NCBI RefSeq assembly: GCF_004379255.2
Contig: NC_056032.1
Span: 31,903,322-31,967,321, forward strand
Reading direction: 5' to 3'
Source: Salvia splendens
Lineage: Eukaryota; Streptophyta; Magnoliopsida; Lamiales; Lamiaceae
DNA length: 64,000 bases
Made by a program: the position numbers and the translations under genes. The stretch's first letter is position 1; each line of letters begins with the position of its first letter. Positions 12,486-23,194 of the stretch are shown here, piece by piece. The notes beneath the pieces are model-generated. The model was not told the origin of the DNA. It did no database searches and saw nothing but the letters and a program-made list of their open reading frames with translations.

Positions 12486-14354
12486 GAACATCCACAATGG
12501 CGCCTAGTACACCACCTAGCCGAGCCCCGGCGCTAGGCGGTGCGCTCGGCAAACCACTGTAACCGCCGAGCCGGTTTCCGGAAAAAAGGCTCCGGATCAC
12601 CGAGCGCATCGTCCAGCAGATTTTTTATTTTTTAATTTTCGAAACACTATTTATATGCGCGTTGCACTTCATTTTTATTCGCACCACTTGTTTTAACGAG
12701 TTTTCTCTCTATCTTAATTTCTGTACAAGAGCAACAACGCGAAATGAGTAACGCAAGTGGTAGTGGGGGGATGCTGAGGAGTACGAACGTCGAATGGCCG
12801 AAGCGTTGGAGGCTTATACGACCCGCGAGATAAACCAATGGATGCAAAGAGCCTTGTAACCGGCGGTACCTCGACCTCGCTCAGTTGTCCACCGCCGAGA
12901 AGTGATTGATCGTGATCACGCAGCTGCACATCAGCGCCTATACGAAGACTACTTCGCAGAGGAGCCGCGGTTCAACGCCAACCTTTTCAGGAGACGTTTT
13001 AGGATGAGCAAAGCCCTGGTTATGTGTATTGTTAACGCTTTGGAGCATCGATATATGTATTTCCGCTTCAGGCAAGATGCGGCTGGCAGACCCGGCCACA
13101 CACCTATTCAAAAGTGCACTGCGGCAATCCGGCAGTTGGCCTACGGAGGCACGACAGACATGTGGGACGAGTACCTCCACATCGGTGAGACGACTGCCCT
13201 GGAATGTATGAAGTTTTTCTGTCAGGGCGTGATTGAAATATTCAGTGATCAGTACCTTTGAAGCCCTACCCCCGAAGACTGCCAGGATCTGATGCAGATG
13301 CACGGGGAGAAGCATGGGTTCCCGGGAATGTTAGGCAGCATAGATTGTATGCATTGGGAGTGGAAGAACTGTCCTGCTTCCTGGAAGGGGTTCTACACGA
13401 CCGGCTACAAGGGAAAGAATCCCACGATGATACTGGAGGCCGTTGCTGACTACCGGCTATGGATTTGGCATGCGTATTTTGGGATAGCCTGGTCGAACAA
13501 CGACCTCAACGTCCTCAACTCGTCGCCCCTTTTCAATGAGCAGTGCCAGGGCGTCAGTCCGGCCATCAGTTTTGTCGCTAACGGGACCCAACATGATATA
13601 GGCTACTACTTGGCGGATGGGATATACCTTAGGTGGCCCGTCTTTATGAAGACGATCAGATGAAAAATCGGATGAGAGGAAGGCCTACTTTGCGGAACGC
13701 CAGGAGTCGGCGCGCGAGGACGTGGAGCGCCCATTTGGTGTGCTCCAGTCTCAATGGGCGGCAATTAGGGGTCCAACGCGTTTGTGGCATATCGATTGCA
13801 TTGCTGATATAATGTACGCCTGTATTATCATGCACAACATGATTGTCGAAGACGAAGGTGTACAACTGACTAGTTGGGCCAACGACGATAATGAAGCCGG
13901 TCCAAGCCACGGCGTGGCCGCCCCTAACGTACGGAGTGGGGTACCTCACGATGAAGCAGGCCTCCTCCAAGCACATGCCGACATGCGCCAAACGGATGCT
14001 CATATTCGACTCCAAAAGGATTTAATTGAAGAGTTATGGGCGCGGAGGACTGCACGGAGTTAGTTTTTTTTTAATTATGTGATTTTTTTAAATGTACTTT
14101 TTTTAAAATTTAAATAAAATTATTGTAGTTTCCTGTATCTGTGGCGTAAATTTAATTCCGTATTTTGTGTGATTGTTAATTATTTGTTTTATATAATTTT
14201 GAGTGATGTGACTAGGCTATTGCTAGGCTATTTGCTAGTCTTGATGATGTGGTAGGAGGATTTTTAGTGCTGATGATGTGGCCGGAGGAGTTTGTGGCTA
14301 GACTATGGCTGGGCTATGGCTGGGCTATGGCTGGGCGAAAACAATTGTGGATGC
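12486..14354 (+). mobile_element. PIF/Harbinger element A (transposase-type, dead)
   Basis: The ends are GAACATCCACAATGGCG and, reverse-complemented, GCATCCACAATTG, flanked by TAA on both sides (12483-12485, 14355-14357). Length is 1,869 bp. The 5' leader at 12661-12746 and the 3' untranslated and subterminal part (14064-14354) closely match those of element B, although the enclosed gene differs. The 3' end carries repeated tatggctgggc units at about 14305-14335. Confidence 0.88.
12744..14063 (+). pseudogene. Broken PIF/Harbinger transposase (DDE_Tnp_4)
   Basis: The gene begins at the ATG at 12744, right after the leader shared with element B. The reading frame is broken by a frameshift near 12765, an in-frame TAA at 12857-12859, a TGA at 13259-13261 and a frameshift near 13660. 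Recognisable blocks in order are YEDYFAEEPRF, FRRRFRMSKALV, GFPGMLGSIDCMHWEWKNC (first catalytic Asp), WSNNDLNVLNSSPLF (second Asp), and MYACIIMHNMIVEDEG after the last shift. It is clearly homologous to the intact transposase of element C at 17674-18957, which was used to locate the breaks. Confidence 0.93.
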
Positions 14355-14357
14355 TAA

Positions 14358-14996
14358 ATAGAGCCAAAATCTTTTAGCAGTATCCCATACACAACACATT
14401 CGAACAATTTAATTACATGGATCTGAAGAATTGAGAGGCAATGCAGCAGTCGATGAAAAACTCGACAGCTGCAACGAACAAGATTTGCCGGCAAGAAGAT
14501 GGAAATAACTCCAATATCAGGTATTAGAAAGATATAATTTTATCTATTCAGGTCAACACCTGATTCAATTTTTAGAGTTGATAAAATAAACAGTTTAAAA
14601 ATGATCTATTATCAAACAAAAAATTCATTATTCTATAGACATGATAATGCAGGTAGCGAGAGGGCGTGGTTAAGCTAGCGACGGCTTATGTTTCAGCGAG
14701 ATCGAGTTTGAGAGCGTCGCAGACAAATAATGTAGTCGATTGAAGGCAGAGCTGTGTAACGTGGGAACGACAACCGCCTGCTCAACGGCTACCCGCTGGA
14801 CTATGACTTTGTCGTGGTGGCGGTGACAGATCTGGGTATATTAGCCGTGGGATAAGAGATCCGACACATTGGTTGGCCGGAGGTGCCACTTTTTCCAGAT
14901 CCCTGTAATAAAAAACTTTGATGCATATATGCTAAAGTATAGGATTATGCATAGCACTCCTTCCGGAGGCGACTTCTATTTTCCTGTAAAAAATAC
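14358..14996. other. Spacer between Harbinger elements, possible decayed coding fragment
   Basis: Most is unremarkable. The stretch at about 14690-14890 is unusually GC-rich and coding-like on the plus strand: it reads EIEFESVADK, then KAELCNVG, then DNRLLNGYPLDYDFVVVAVT in shifting frames. I do not recognise the source. It may be a relic of a captured or ancient gene. Confidence 0.3.
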
Positions 14997-15242
14997 TGCC
15001 TCCGTGAAATATTGTCCAGTTTTGCTATTTTAGTTCGTTCTTGTAAAGTTACCCACTTTGTTTTTTTTTTTAATTTTGGTAAATGGACCCCCACTTTTCA
15101 CTAACTCTTTACGCTTATTTTTTCTATTATAAAACTAATACTATGTAAATATGAGACCTTCATTCCATTAACTTTTTTAATTCATTTTTTCACATTTCTT
15201 AAGACCCGTAACGAATCAAACTTGGATAATATTTCATTGATA
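14997..15242. mobile_element. Degenerate Stowaway-type MITE
   Basis: The left end CTGCCTCCGTGAAATATTGT pairs with the right end ggataatatttcattgatag. The interior has the usual family words (ctattataaaactaatac). The terminal match is imperfect, so this is an older copy. Confidence 0.6.
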
Positions 15243-15258
15243 GTTTAATCTTTATTTA

Positions 15259-17295
15259 GAGCATCTCCAATAGCGGCGAGCGCACCGGCTAGCTTATTCT
15301 TGGCGCTCGCCGGTCCGCTCGCCGAACCATTGCAGCCGGCGAGCGCACGCCGATGCCCGAGCGCTCGGCGATGCGCTCGCCGATCTCTTGGCCGCCATTG
15401 CAGGCTCCAGATCGGCGAGCGGGATTTTTTTTATTTAATTTTCGAAACACTATATATACGCGATTTGGACGTCATTTTCATTTGCACCACTTGTTTTAAC
15501 GAGTACTCTCCCTATCTTAATTTCTGTACAAGAGCAACAACGCGAAATGGAGCACAACAACGAGCCTACTCCAGGGACGAGCGGGTCTCAAACTCCGACG
15601 GTACCCGCGGGAGGTGGATGGGGTCCGATGCCCGGGTACTACTACCCTTGTCAGCAGATGATGCCCGGGGTGGCATCCGGGGGTGGTATGCCGGGATGGC
15701 AGGGGATGCCGGGGGGTCCGGCGATGCAGGGCGGGCCGACGGTTCCGGGCGGGCAAGGGGGACCGGGGATGCAACCCCTATGCCGATGATGCCGGGGTGG
15801 ACACCCGGGATGCAGATGACGCCAGGGTACCCGGGGATGCAGGGGACCCTGGGGGGGACAACGTCTATCGCTCCAGTCTTGATTTTGCTACTGCTGCTTC
15901 GCACACATCGACCCCAGCGGAGACGCGGTTCACTGGGTTTGAGACCTTCTCCATAGAGGAGTTGGGACTAGATCTCGGGGATGCGGACACTCCCGTTCAA
16001 ACGGGGGGAGTAGGGCGGGGTCGTGGCGCGCCCAAGAAGAAGAAGGGGAAGAGGGTGGTCGGCGAGTCGTCGCAGCCAGCTGGTGACGACAGCTCGGCAC
16101 GGAGGAAGTGGACGGACGCGGAGAACGTCGCGCTGTCCAAGGCGTGGGTGAGTGTTTGCGATGATCACCTCGCCTCGAACAATCAGAGGATCGTCAACTT
16201 GTGGGCTAAGATATCAGCAGCCTACAAGACATTTTACCCGGAGGGGAGGCCACGCAGCGGGGAGGAGTGCCGGAAGGGGTGGGACCGAATCCGCCAAGGG
16301 GTCTCCCGATTTTCGGGCTTGTACACCAACGCTCTCCGAATGCAGTCCAGTGGCCAAACTGACGAGGACTACAGGAGGATGGCGGAGAAAGAGTTCCCCG
16401 TGCCCGGGCTTTACAAGGAGTTCCACCTACTGAAACTGCTACCTGGTGCTAATGGACTCCGAGAAGTTTCGGGCAGGAGTCGATGCTGGCTGGCCGAAGA
16501 AGCAGCGTCTGAACTATACCGGTGATTATGCCGGCGGCAGCAGCGGCGGTTCCCATGACCTCCCCGAAGACGCTCAGGAGACCCCGTCCCCTCCCGCGTT
16601 TACTCGCCGCACTCGCCCGGTTGGTCAAAGGCGGGCGCAACGGGCTCGCCAGAGGTCCGAGGAGGTCCAGTCGCCATCCCCCATTGTTGGCAGCCCGGCA
16701 GACGACCTCGTCTTCTTGGCGCGTCAACAAACGCGGGCTCAGATGTACAAGGTTATATATGACTGGAAGAATGCCACTGACTCCAAGGAGAAGAGTTTTT
16801 TTCACGCACTGCTCGTGAGTATGCGAGCCGATTTGACTGCCGCCGCGGCACATGTGGGGGGCTCAGACACGGGCTCAGATGCCGCAGATTTGGGGGTGCC
16901 GGATAGCGGCTGCAACGGCGACGACGACGCCAGCGAGGCGTGAGGCGGAGGCGGGGGGGGGGGCTCGTGCGTGGAGTATGAGTTTTTTTTAAAATTAATG
17001 TAGTTTTTTTTGTGTTAATGTATTTTTTTAATTAATGTACTTTTTAAAATTTTAATATTATTATTGAATTTTCCCCGTATATGTGTCGTAAATTTAATTT
17101 CGTATTTTGTGTGATTGTTAATTATTTATTTTCAATAATTTTGTTTATTGCGGCTGGGTTATGGCTGAGCTATTGCTTGTCCACTTGCTTATCCTGATGA
17201 TGTGGCAGGAGGAGTTTTAGTGCTGATGATGTGGCAGGAGGAGTTTGTGGCTGGGCTATGGCTGAATTATGGCTGGGCTATTATCAGATATGCTC
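15259..17295 (+). mobile_element. PIF/Harbinger element B (ORF1-only)
   Basis: The ends are GAGCATCTCCAATAGCGG and, reverse-complemented, GAGCATATCTGATAATAG, flanked by TTA (15256-15258, 17296-17298). Length is 2,037 bp. The leader 15471-15546 (gcaccacttgttttaacgag, then ctgtacaagagcaacaacgc) and the 3' part, with the repeated tgatgatgtggcaggaggag and tatggctggg words, match element A. The only gene is an ORF1-type Myb-like protein; there is no transposase. Confidence 0.88.
15547..16943 (+). pseudogene. Broken Harbinger ORF1: Myb/trihelix-like DNA-binding protein
   Basis: In PIF/Harbinger elements ORF1 encodes a Myb-like protein that works with the transposase at the element ends. The start at 15547 follows the leader shared with element A. 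The protein begins with a Met-Pro-Gly-rich low-complexity tract, then a Myb/SANT-like domain (RRKWTDAENVALSKAWVSV, then IVNLWAKISAAYKTFYPEGR and EECRKGWDRI). A C-terminal region like the NAM-associated domain follows, with DLVFLARQQTRAQMYKVIYD and an acidic tail ending at 16943. The sequence moves among all three frames (breaks near 15780, 15850 and 16440), so it is not translatable as one protein. It shows strong similarity in organisation to plant Harbinger ORF1 proteins. Confidence 0.85.
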
Positions 17296-17365
17296 TTAAT
17301 GTTTCTTGAAGGAGTTGTGGTGCCTGTGGATAAAAAGTTGACTTCTTTGCCAAGTGAAAAGCTAA

Positions 17366-19276
17366 GAGGATCTCCAATGGCAGACGTCCGGTCGGAATGC
17401 GCGACGGGCGACCGAGACGTCCGCCATTATGGCAGGGGAGGTCGGATATGGACGTCCCGTGAGGACGTCGGGTGTCCTCGGACGTCGGAGCGACGGGCGG
17501 GCGGACGTCCGCCATTGTGGCGTGGGTCGGACGTCCGGGTCGAACGTCAGATTTTTAAATTTTTTTTAATTTTTTTAAACTCTATATATACGGCTCGTTG
17601 AATTTTATTTCATTCGCACCACTTGTGTTAACAAGTTTCTCTCTCTACATCTCTAATTTCATGTATATCTAGAATGTCTAGTGACAGTGATAGCGAGAAT
17701 GAATTGGAGGTCGCTGTGGAAGGTGCGATAGATAGGCTGCTACAGCAGAGGGCGCAGCGGCGGCAGCAGGCTGCGGTACCTCGGCCGATCCATCGTCGAA
17801 CTACAGTACCCCGTGACCACATTGCTGCACATATTCGGTTGTATGCAGACTACTTCGCTCCGCAACCGCGTTTTGGGGAAGCCTTATTTCAGCGACGCTT
17901 TAGGATGCATCGTCCGCTGTTTCTGCACATCGTGGGTGCTTTAGAGAGAAGATACCTGTATTTTAGGATCAGGGAGGGTGCAGCTGGCAAACCCGGACTC
18001 ACGCCCTTGCAGAAGTGCACTGTCGCAATCAGACAACTGGCGTACGGAGGCGCGACCGACATGTTCGACGAGTACCTCCACATTGGCGAGTCGACAGCCG
18101 TCGAGTGTCTGCAGAATTTTTGCGCGGGCGTGAGAGCGATATTCGGTGAGCGGTATCTTCGGAGTCCGAGCCCCGAAGACTGCCAGAGTCTGGTAGATAT
18201 GCATGGGTTGGTGCACGGGTTCCCTGGGATGTTGGGCAGCATAGATTGTATGCATTGGGAGTGGAAGAACTGCCCCGCCGCCTGGAAGGGGATGTACACT
18301 ACTGGCTTCAAAGCCAAGCATCCCACGATGATCCTAGAAGCTGTAGCTGACTACCGGCTGTGGATATGGCATGCTTATTTTGGAGTCGCCGGGTCGAACA
18401 ACGACATCAACGTTCTCCAGTCGTCGCCCCTGTTCAATGCTCAGTGCAATGGCGTTGGTCCCGCCATCAGTTTCGTCGCCAACGGCAACCAGCACAATAT
18501 GGGATACTATTTAGCGGATGAGATATACCCAAACTGGCCTGTCTTTGTGACGACAATCAAGCATCCGCTCGGACAAAAGAAGTCATACTATGTCAGCCGT
18601 CAGGAAGCAGCGCGCAAGGATGTGGAGCGGGCATTTGGTGTGCTCCAGAGTCGATGGGCGGTAGTCAAGGGTCCTGCACGGCAATGGTATATTCCCAACA
18701 TCGGCGATGTCATGTACGCATGTATCATAATGCACAACATGATTGTCGAAAATGAAGGTGCGGAACTGACTCAGTGGACCAATGAAGATGATACGGGTGC
18801 AGGTCCAAGTCACGGCGTGGCCACCGCGATTGTGAATATGGGGGTACCTCATGGAGAGGTCGAGCGGATGCGTGCATTTGCCGACATGCGGCAAACAAAT
18901 GCCCATATTCGACTTCAGAACGATATTATCGAAGAGGTTTGGACGCGGAAGGGTTGACGTTGATGTTAGTACTTTTTTTTTTGTTTTATTACTATGTAAT
19001 TTTTTTTTCAAATCATGTATGTTTTTTTTAAATGAAGTTGTTAATTTTTCCCGTTCGTATTCGTGTTGAATTTTTATTTCCGTAAACGTAAATTGTTTTA
19101 TTTGTGAATTTGTGATTTTTTTTTATTGCGGGAAGTCCTAGTAGGAAGGGCGGATTGTGAAGGGGATGTCCTAGTAACGTGGCAGTGGGATGGGAAGTCC
19201 TAGTGACGTGGCTGGAGGTGTTTTTGGGATGTCCTAGTGGATGTCCGAGTGGGACATCCGCCCACTGGAGATGCTC
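17366..19276 (+). mobile_element. PIF/Harbinger element C with intact transposase
   Basis: The ends are GAGGATCTCCAATGGCAG and, reverse-complemented, GAGCATCTCCAGTGGGCGG, flanked by TAA (17363-17365, 19277-19279). Length is 1,911 bp. Repeated GGACGTCC/GACGTCCG motifs fill the left subterminal region (17385-17550), candidate binding sites for ORF1 or transposase. The leader contains gcaccacttgtgttaaca, related to the leaders of A and B. There is one gene, the transposase, and no ORF1. Confidence 0.9.
17674..18957 (+). CDS. PIF/Harbinger transposase (DDE_Tnp_4), intact
   Basis: This is a 427-aa uninterrupted protein in the Harbinger transposase/HARBI1 family, the nuclease that cuts and pastes the element. 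The N-terminus is acidic, then Gln/Arg-rich (LLQQRAQRRQQ). The helical region runs through FQRRFRMHRPLFLHIVGALE. The DDE catalytic residues are visible: D191 in GSIDCMHWEWKNC, D244 in GSNNDINVLQSSPLF and E318 in RKDVERAFGVLQ. The MYACIIMHNMIVENEG block follows the Glu, as is usual. The length fits the family. Start codon: the first ATG after the leader, with no upstream in-frame ATG. Elements of this superfamily normally also need ORF1, which this copy lacks. Transposase made here could act on relatives if an ORF1 is supplied elsewhere. Confidence 0.95.
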   Translation: MSSDSDSENELEVAVEGAIDRLLQQRAQRRQQAAVPRPIHRRTTVPRDHIAAHIRLYADYFAPQPRFGEALFQRRFRMHRPLFLHIVGALERRYLYFRIREGAAGKPGLTPLQKCTVAIRQLAYGGATDMFDEYLHIGESTAVECLQNFCAGVRAIFGERYLRSPSPEDCQSLVDMHGLVHGFPGMLGSIDCMHWEWKNCPAAWKGMYTTGFKAKHPTMILEAVADYRLWIWHAYFGVAGSNNDINVLQSSPLFNAQCNGVGPAISFVANGNQHNMGYYLADEIYPNWPVFVTTIKHPLGQKKSYYVSRQEAARKDVERAFGVLQSRWAVVKGPARQWYIPNIGDVMYACIIMHNMIVENEGAELTQWTNEDDTGAGPSHGVATAIVNMGVPHGEVERMRAFADMRQTNAHIRLQNDIIEEVWTRKG

Positions 19277-19372
19277 TAACGCTACACTGAAAAGTTTTCT
19301 ATTGGGTTTGTCATAAATATGTCAAATCCATACAAGATATCCATAGACTAACACGCTATAGCACATGGATAA

Positions 19373-21335
19373 GGCCATCCACTACACTTTCTCTATACCG
19401 TCCCTTAAACCGTCATTGTCCTTTTTTCCTGCATCCCTTAACTAAGGGACGGAACCTGCAACGCTCCGTCCCTTAATTACTATTCATTCAATTTCATTTT
19501 TTATTTTTTTTCCAACCCAATCCAATTTAAACAAACACAATTCATTAAAATTAAAACAACCTTACAACTTAAACTTAAAAAAAAGAAAAAAAGACATAAT
19601 TAAAATTCTAAAAAAATAAAAATAACATAATTTAATCTTCTCCGCCAAAGTTTTCCCAAATATGCTCAATTAGATCCTCTTGGAGTTGGGTGTGGGCGCT
19701 AGAGTCGCGTGTCCGTGCCCGAATAGCCAGCCGTTCTTGTATAGACGGATGCGCTCCACTTCGCGGTGGACTACTTTCAGTTGAGCTTCGGGGAGATTCG
19801 GGGTTGAACCAATTTTCGGCATCGGGTCCTTCGTCTCGGACAATCATGTTGTGCAAGATTATGCACGTATACATAATGTCGACCATGCTCTCCATGTACC
19901 ACGAACGAGCCGGGGCTTTGATGATGTTGAAGCGCGCTTGGAGACCCCGAACGCCCTCTCCACATCCTTGCGCGCAGCCTCCTGCTTCTGCGCAAAAAGA
20001 GCCTACTTTGGGTTCGCAGGCCTGCTGCACGTCTTCACGAAGGTCGGCCACTTCGGGTAGATGCCGTCGGCGAGATAGTACCCCATTTTATACAGCCGGT
20101 TGTTGGCGACGAAGTTGATGGCCGGCGCTTTACCATCCAAAACTTCGGTAAAGAGGTCGGACTGGTGGAGCACGTTTACGTCGTTGTTCGAGCCAGGGAC
20201 CCCGAAGTACGCGTGCCAGATCCAAAGCCGGTAGTCAGCAACGACCTCCAGTACAACGGTTGGGTGGGTGCCTTTGTGGCCGCTCGTGTAGGACCCCCTC
20301 CAAGCCACCGGACAATTCTTCCATTGCCAGTGCATGCAATCGACACTGCCAAGCATCCCGGGGAATCCGTGCACTTGTTCGTGCAGGTTGAGGAGGAACT
20401 GACAATCGTCCGTGCTTGGACTCCGGAGAAATTTGTCACTGAGGGCTGCTCGGACGCCTCTGCAGAAGTTGAGCAAGCACATGCGCCCAGTGGTGTCTCC
20501 GATGTGGTGGTATTCGTCGAATATGTCGGCCGTTTGTCCTGTCGCAAGCTGACGGATGGCTGCAGTACATTTCGGCAGCGTCGTGTGGCTGGGACGGCCG
20601 ACCGCGTCGAACCCTTCTCGGAAGAACTCTTCCCGGGCCGCCAAAGTATTCGCTATGTGGAGAAATAGCGGTTTACTCATGCGGAAACGGCGACGGAAGT
20701 AGGTATCTCCCCAAATCGGGTTATCGCAGAAGTGGTCGCGTACTAACCGTGCGGCGGCTTCCTCCCGGTTCCGATTGATGTACTTCCGGGAGCGTCGTGG
20801 GGGTGGCGCGGCTTCCTCCGCCTCTCGTCGTCGATCTTCTTCATGTGATTGTTCCATTAATTGACGCATTTGCTCAAAAGGATCCATTTGATTGAGTTAA
20901 TTTAAGATGGAAATTGGAGTGATAGAGAGGATTTGAGAGGAATAGATGTGTGTTTGTGTTTGAAATGAGTATGAAATAGGATTATTTATAGAGTAAAAAA
21001 ATTTAAAAAAAGGAAAATAAAAAATTAATGGTAATATTACCGTTTGAAAATTAATTTTTTTTAATTAAAATTCAATTTTTTTAAAAATGAATTATTGCGT
21101 CATCCGTGACGACGCCCACTCGCGGGCCAGCGACTGGGCGTCACACATGCATCGGGGGCGCGACACGTCGCCTGGGCGCGTGACGGGCCGGCAGGTCCCT
21201 TGTCTCGCGGATACAGGCTACGGGACGGGCTGGGGACGGGCTACGGGACTGGACGAACGTTGCAACGTGTCCCGCGGCGGAACCGTCCCTCCGGGACGGA
21301 ACGCGAGCCGCGCGCGGGACTCGTAGTGGATGCTC
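19373..21335 (-). mobile_element. PIF/Harbinger element D (minus strand, dead)
   Basis: The ends are GGCCATCCACTACAC and, reverse-complemented, GAGCATCCACTACGAG, with TAA on both sides (19370-19372, 21336-21338). Length is 1,963 bp. Subterminal tracts are rich in gtccctta/ggacgg words on the left (19405-19480) and GC-rich, with repeated cgggacgggct, on the right (21095-21325). The single gene is a broken transposase on the minus strand. Confidence 0.88.
19632..20887 (-). pseudogene. Harbinger transposase with one premature stop and one frameshift
   Basis: It reads from 20887. The N-terminus has an acidic/basic stretch (EQSHEEDRRREAEEAAPPPR), then FRRRFRMSKPLFLHIANTL. The catalytic blocks are GSVDCMHWQWKNC (first Asp), GSNNDVNVLHQSDLF (second Asp) and DVERAF (Glu). 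A TAG at 20003-20005 stops the frame just before ALFAQKQEAARKDVERAFGV. A 1-bp loss near 19942 then shifts the frame into LQARFNIIKAPARSWY and MYTCIILHNMIVRDEG, ending at 19632. Apart from these two lesions it is well preserved, so inactivation looks recent. It belongs to a different subfamily from elements A and C (for example ATGQTADIFDEYHHIGDT). Confidence 0.93.
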
Positions 21336-21340
21336 TAATA

Positions 21341-21533
21341 CTTCCTCTGTCCCCCATTAAAGGTGACTTATTTTTCCTCATCTCATTAAAGGTGATCTAT
21401 TTTTTTTTTAGTTTGTCTCAACTAAGATAATTCATTATTAAAAATAGAAATACCCTTATCACAATTTTATTTCATCTCTCTTACTTTACGCTCTCCACTT
21501 AACACACAGTCATCTTCTTTGGGACGGAGAGTG
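21341..21533. mobile_element. Stowaway-type MITE
   Basis: The ends are CTTCCTCTGTCCCCCATTAA and TTCTTTGGGACGGAGAGTG with TA flanks. Length is 193 bp. It sits directly next to the right end of Harbinger D. Confidence 0.75.
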
Positions 21534-21692
21534 TACATGGACTACTAAATTGTCATTGATTAAATATTTGCTGATAGTGATAATACATATTGAGCTATGT
21601 GCTTGATAGATATTTTTCAATTGGTGTGAACAATTTCATTTCAATCATTAAAAGGCTTGCGTATATAACAAGCTTTTATCAGAAAAATATTA

Positions 21693-22146
21693 TTGCTTTC
21701 GTCCCTAAAATTTTGTCACATTTTTCTATTTTCGTTCTACCCATAAAATTTATTACATTTCATTTTTAACCATTTTTAGTATTGGACCCTACATTCCACT
21801 AACTTATTCATACACATTTTATTATAAAACTAATACTCTCTCCGTCCCACAGTAGATGACATAGTTGAAGAATGACACGGGATTTTAGGAGATCTTATTT
21901 TGTGTGTTAGATGAAGAGAGAAAATAGTATATTTATATTAACGTGAGAGAGAACTTTTTCCATAAAAAGAAATGTGACATTTTTTGTGGGACAAACTAAA
22001 AAGAAAAGTGTGACATCTACTATGGAAGGAGAGAATACTTTAAAAGTAGGACCCATATCTTATCAACCTTTTCAACTCACTTTTTCATTATATTTCTTAA
22101 AACTCGTGCCCGATCAAACTGTGACAAATTTGAAGGATGGAGAGAG
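21693..22146. mobile_element. Stowaway-type MITE (outer), split by a second one
   Basis: The left terminus includes gctttcgtccctaaaatttt and the right terminus aatttgaaggatggagagag. The family interior phrase attttattataaaactaata is cut at 21835 and resumes at 22036 with ctttaaaagtaggaccc. Confidence 0.7.
21836..22035. mobile_element. Stowaway-type MITE (inner)
   Basis: The left end CTCTCTCCGTCCCACAGTAG pairs with the right end ctactatggaaggagagaa, flanked by TA. About 200 bp, inserted into the MITE at 21693-22146. Confidence 0.8.
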
Positions 22147-22304
22147 TACTACTAGAATTTATCAAATTTAAAATCAAAATAGAGGTAAAATAACTAAATC
22201 TTCACCTATAAATTTCAAAATCAGAAATCAAATACCTTTCTCTCAATTTGGTGTAGGAAAAACTAATGGTTCCCATTTTTAGAAAATTATTATGCTATGT
22301 TTTA

Positions 22305-22750
22305 CTCCCTCTGTCTCGGATAATTCTCATTTTGACCGGGCACGAGTTTTAAGAAATGTAATGAAAAATGAGTTGAAAAAGTTAGTGGAACGTGAGTCCT
22401 ACTTTTATATATTAATTTTATAATAAAGTGTGAGTAGGCAGGGGCGAAGCCAGAAATTTATAGGGAAGGGGGCAAATTTATCTATAAAGAAAATTTAAGA
22501 ATTTGATGAGGGGAATTTAGATAGAAATTAAAAGAAATAAATTTTACAATTAGTAATATATACATGGAGTAGAAAATATGAGGTGGGGCAAATGCCCCTC
22601 CACTGCCTTTACTAGATCCGCCCCTGTGAGTAGGAATGAGTTAGTGGAATATGAGGTCCACTACAAAAATTGGTAAAAAGTGAAATGAGACAAATTATGT
22701 GGGACGGAGCGAAATGGAAAAATGGGATAAATTATCCGGGACGGAGGGAG
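22305..22750. mobile_element. Stowaway-type MITE split by a hAT MITE
   Basis: The ends are CTCCCTCTGTCTCGGATAAT and ATTATCCGGGACGGAGGGAG, closely matching inverted copies flanked by TA. Without the nested hAT MITE and one copy of its target duplication it would be about 250 bp. Confidence 0.9.
22439..22626. mobile_element. hAT-type MITE
   Basis: The ends are CAGGGGCGAAGCCAG and, reverse-complemented, CAGGGGCGGATCTAG, with a perfect 8-bp duplication tgagtagg (22431-22438 and 22627-22634). 188 bp, non-coding. The right-end words recur as a relic near 4070-4088. Confidence 0.92.
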
Positions 22751-23194
22751 TAATTGTTTTTCTTTCAATACTCCTATTTTTCTGCACTGATGTAAGTAGG
22801 GGTGTCAATCAGGTCGGCCCGTCAGATTTCGGGCAAACCTTGATCGAGTTGCGGGTCAATCGGGTGCGGACTAATCGTGTTGTGATTTCTTTCGGGTTAT
22901 AAAATTTCAACCCTAACCCTAAAGGCTCGGGTTTCTGGCTAACCCTGCGGGTTAATCAGGTTGCTACCGATAAGATTAACATGCGATCAATCCAATAAAT
23001 AATGATGAAAATTAGTTATATTCATAAAATGTAAAATATTTAATTTTAATAAATTTGAGATATATGCTTAAACCCAATCATAAACATGATCAAATACTAA
23101 TATTTGAGATATATCGTGAAAAATTTTAATGAATATTTTAGAAATTTAAATATTTTTTCAGTGAATTTGAAGTTATTAATTTATTTATCAATTA

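Noticed and set aside
15300..15956. 218-codon frame at the start of Harbinger B
   Set aside because: It begins in the GC-rich subterminal region, crosses the promoter, and only its last part overlaps one frame of the broken ORF1.
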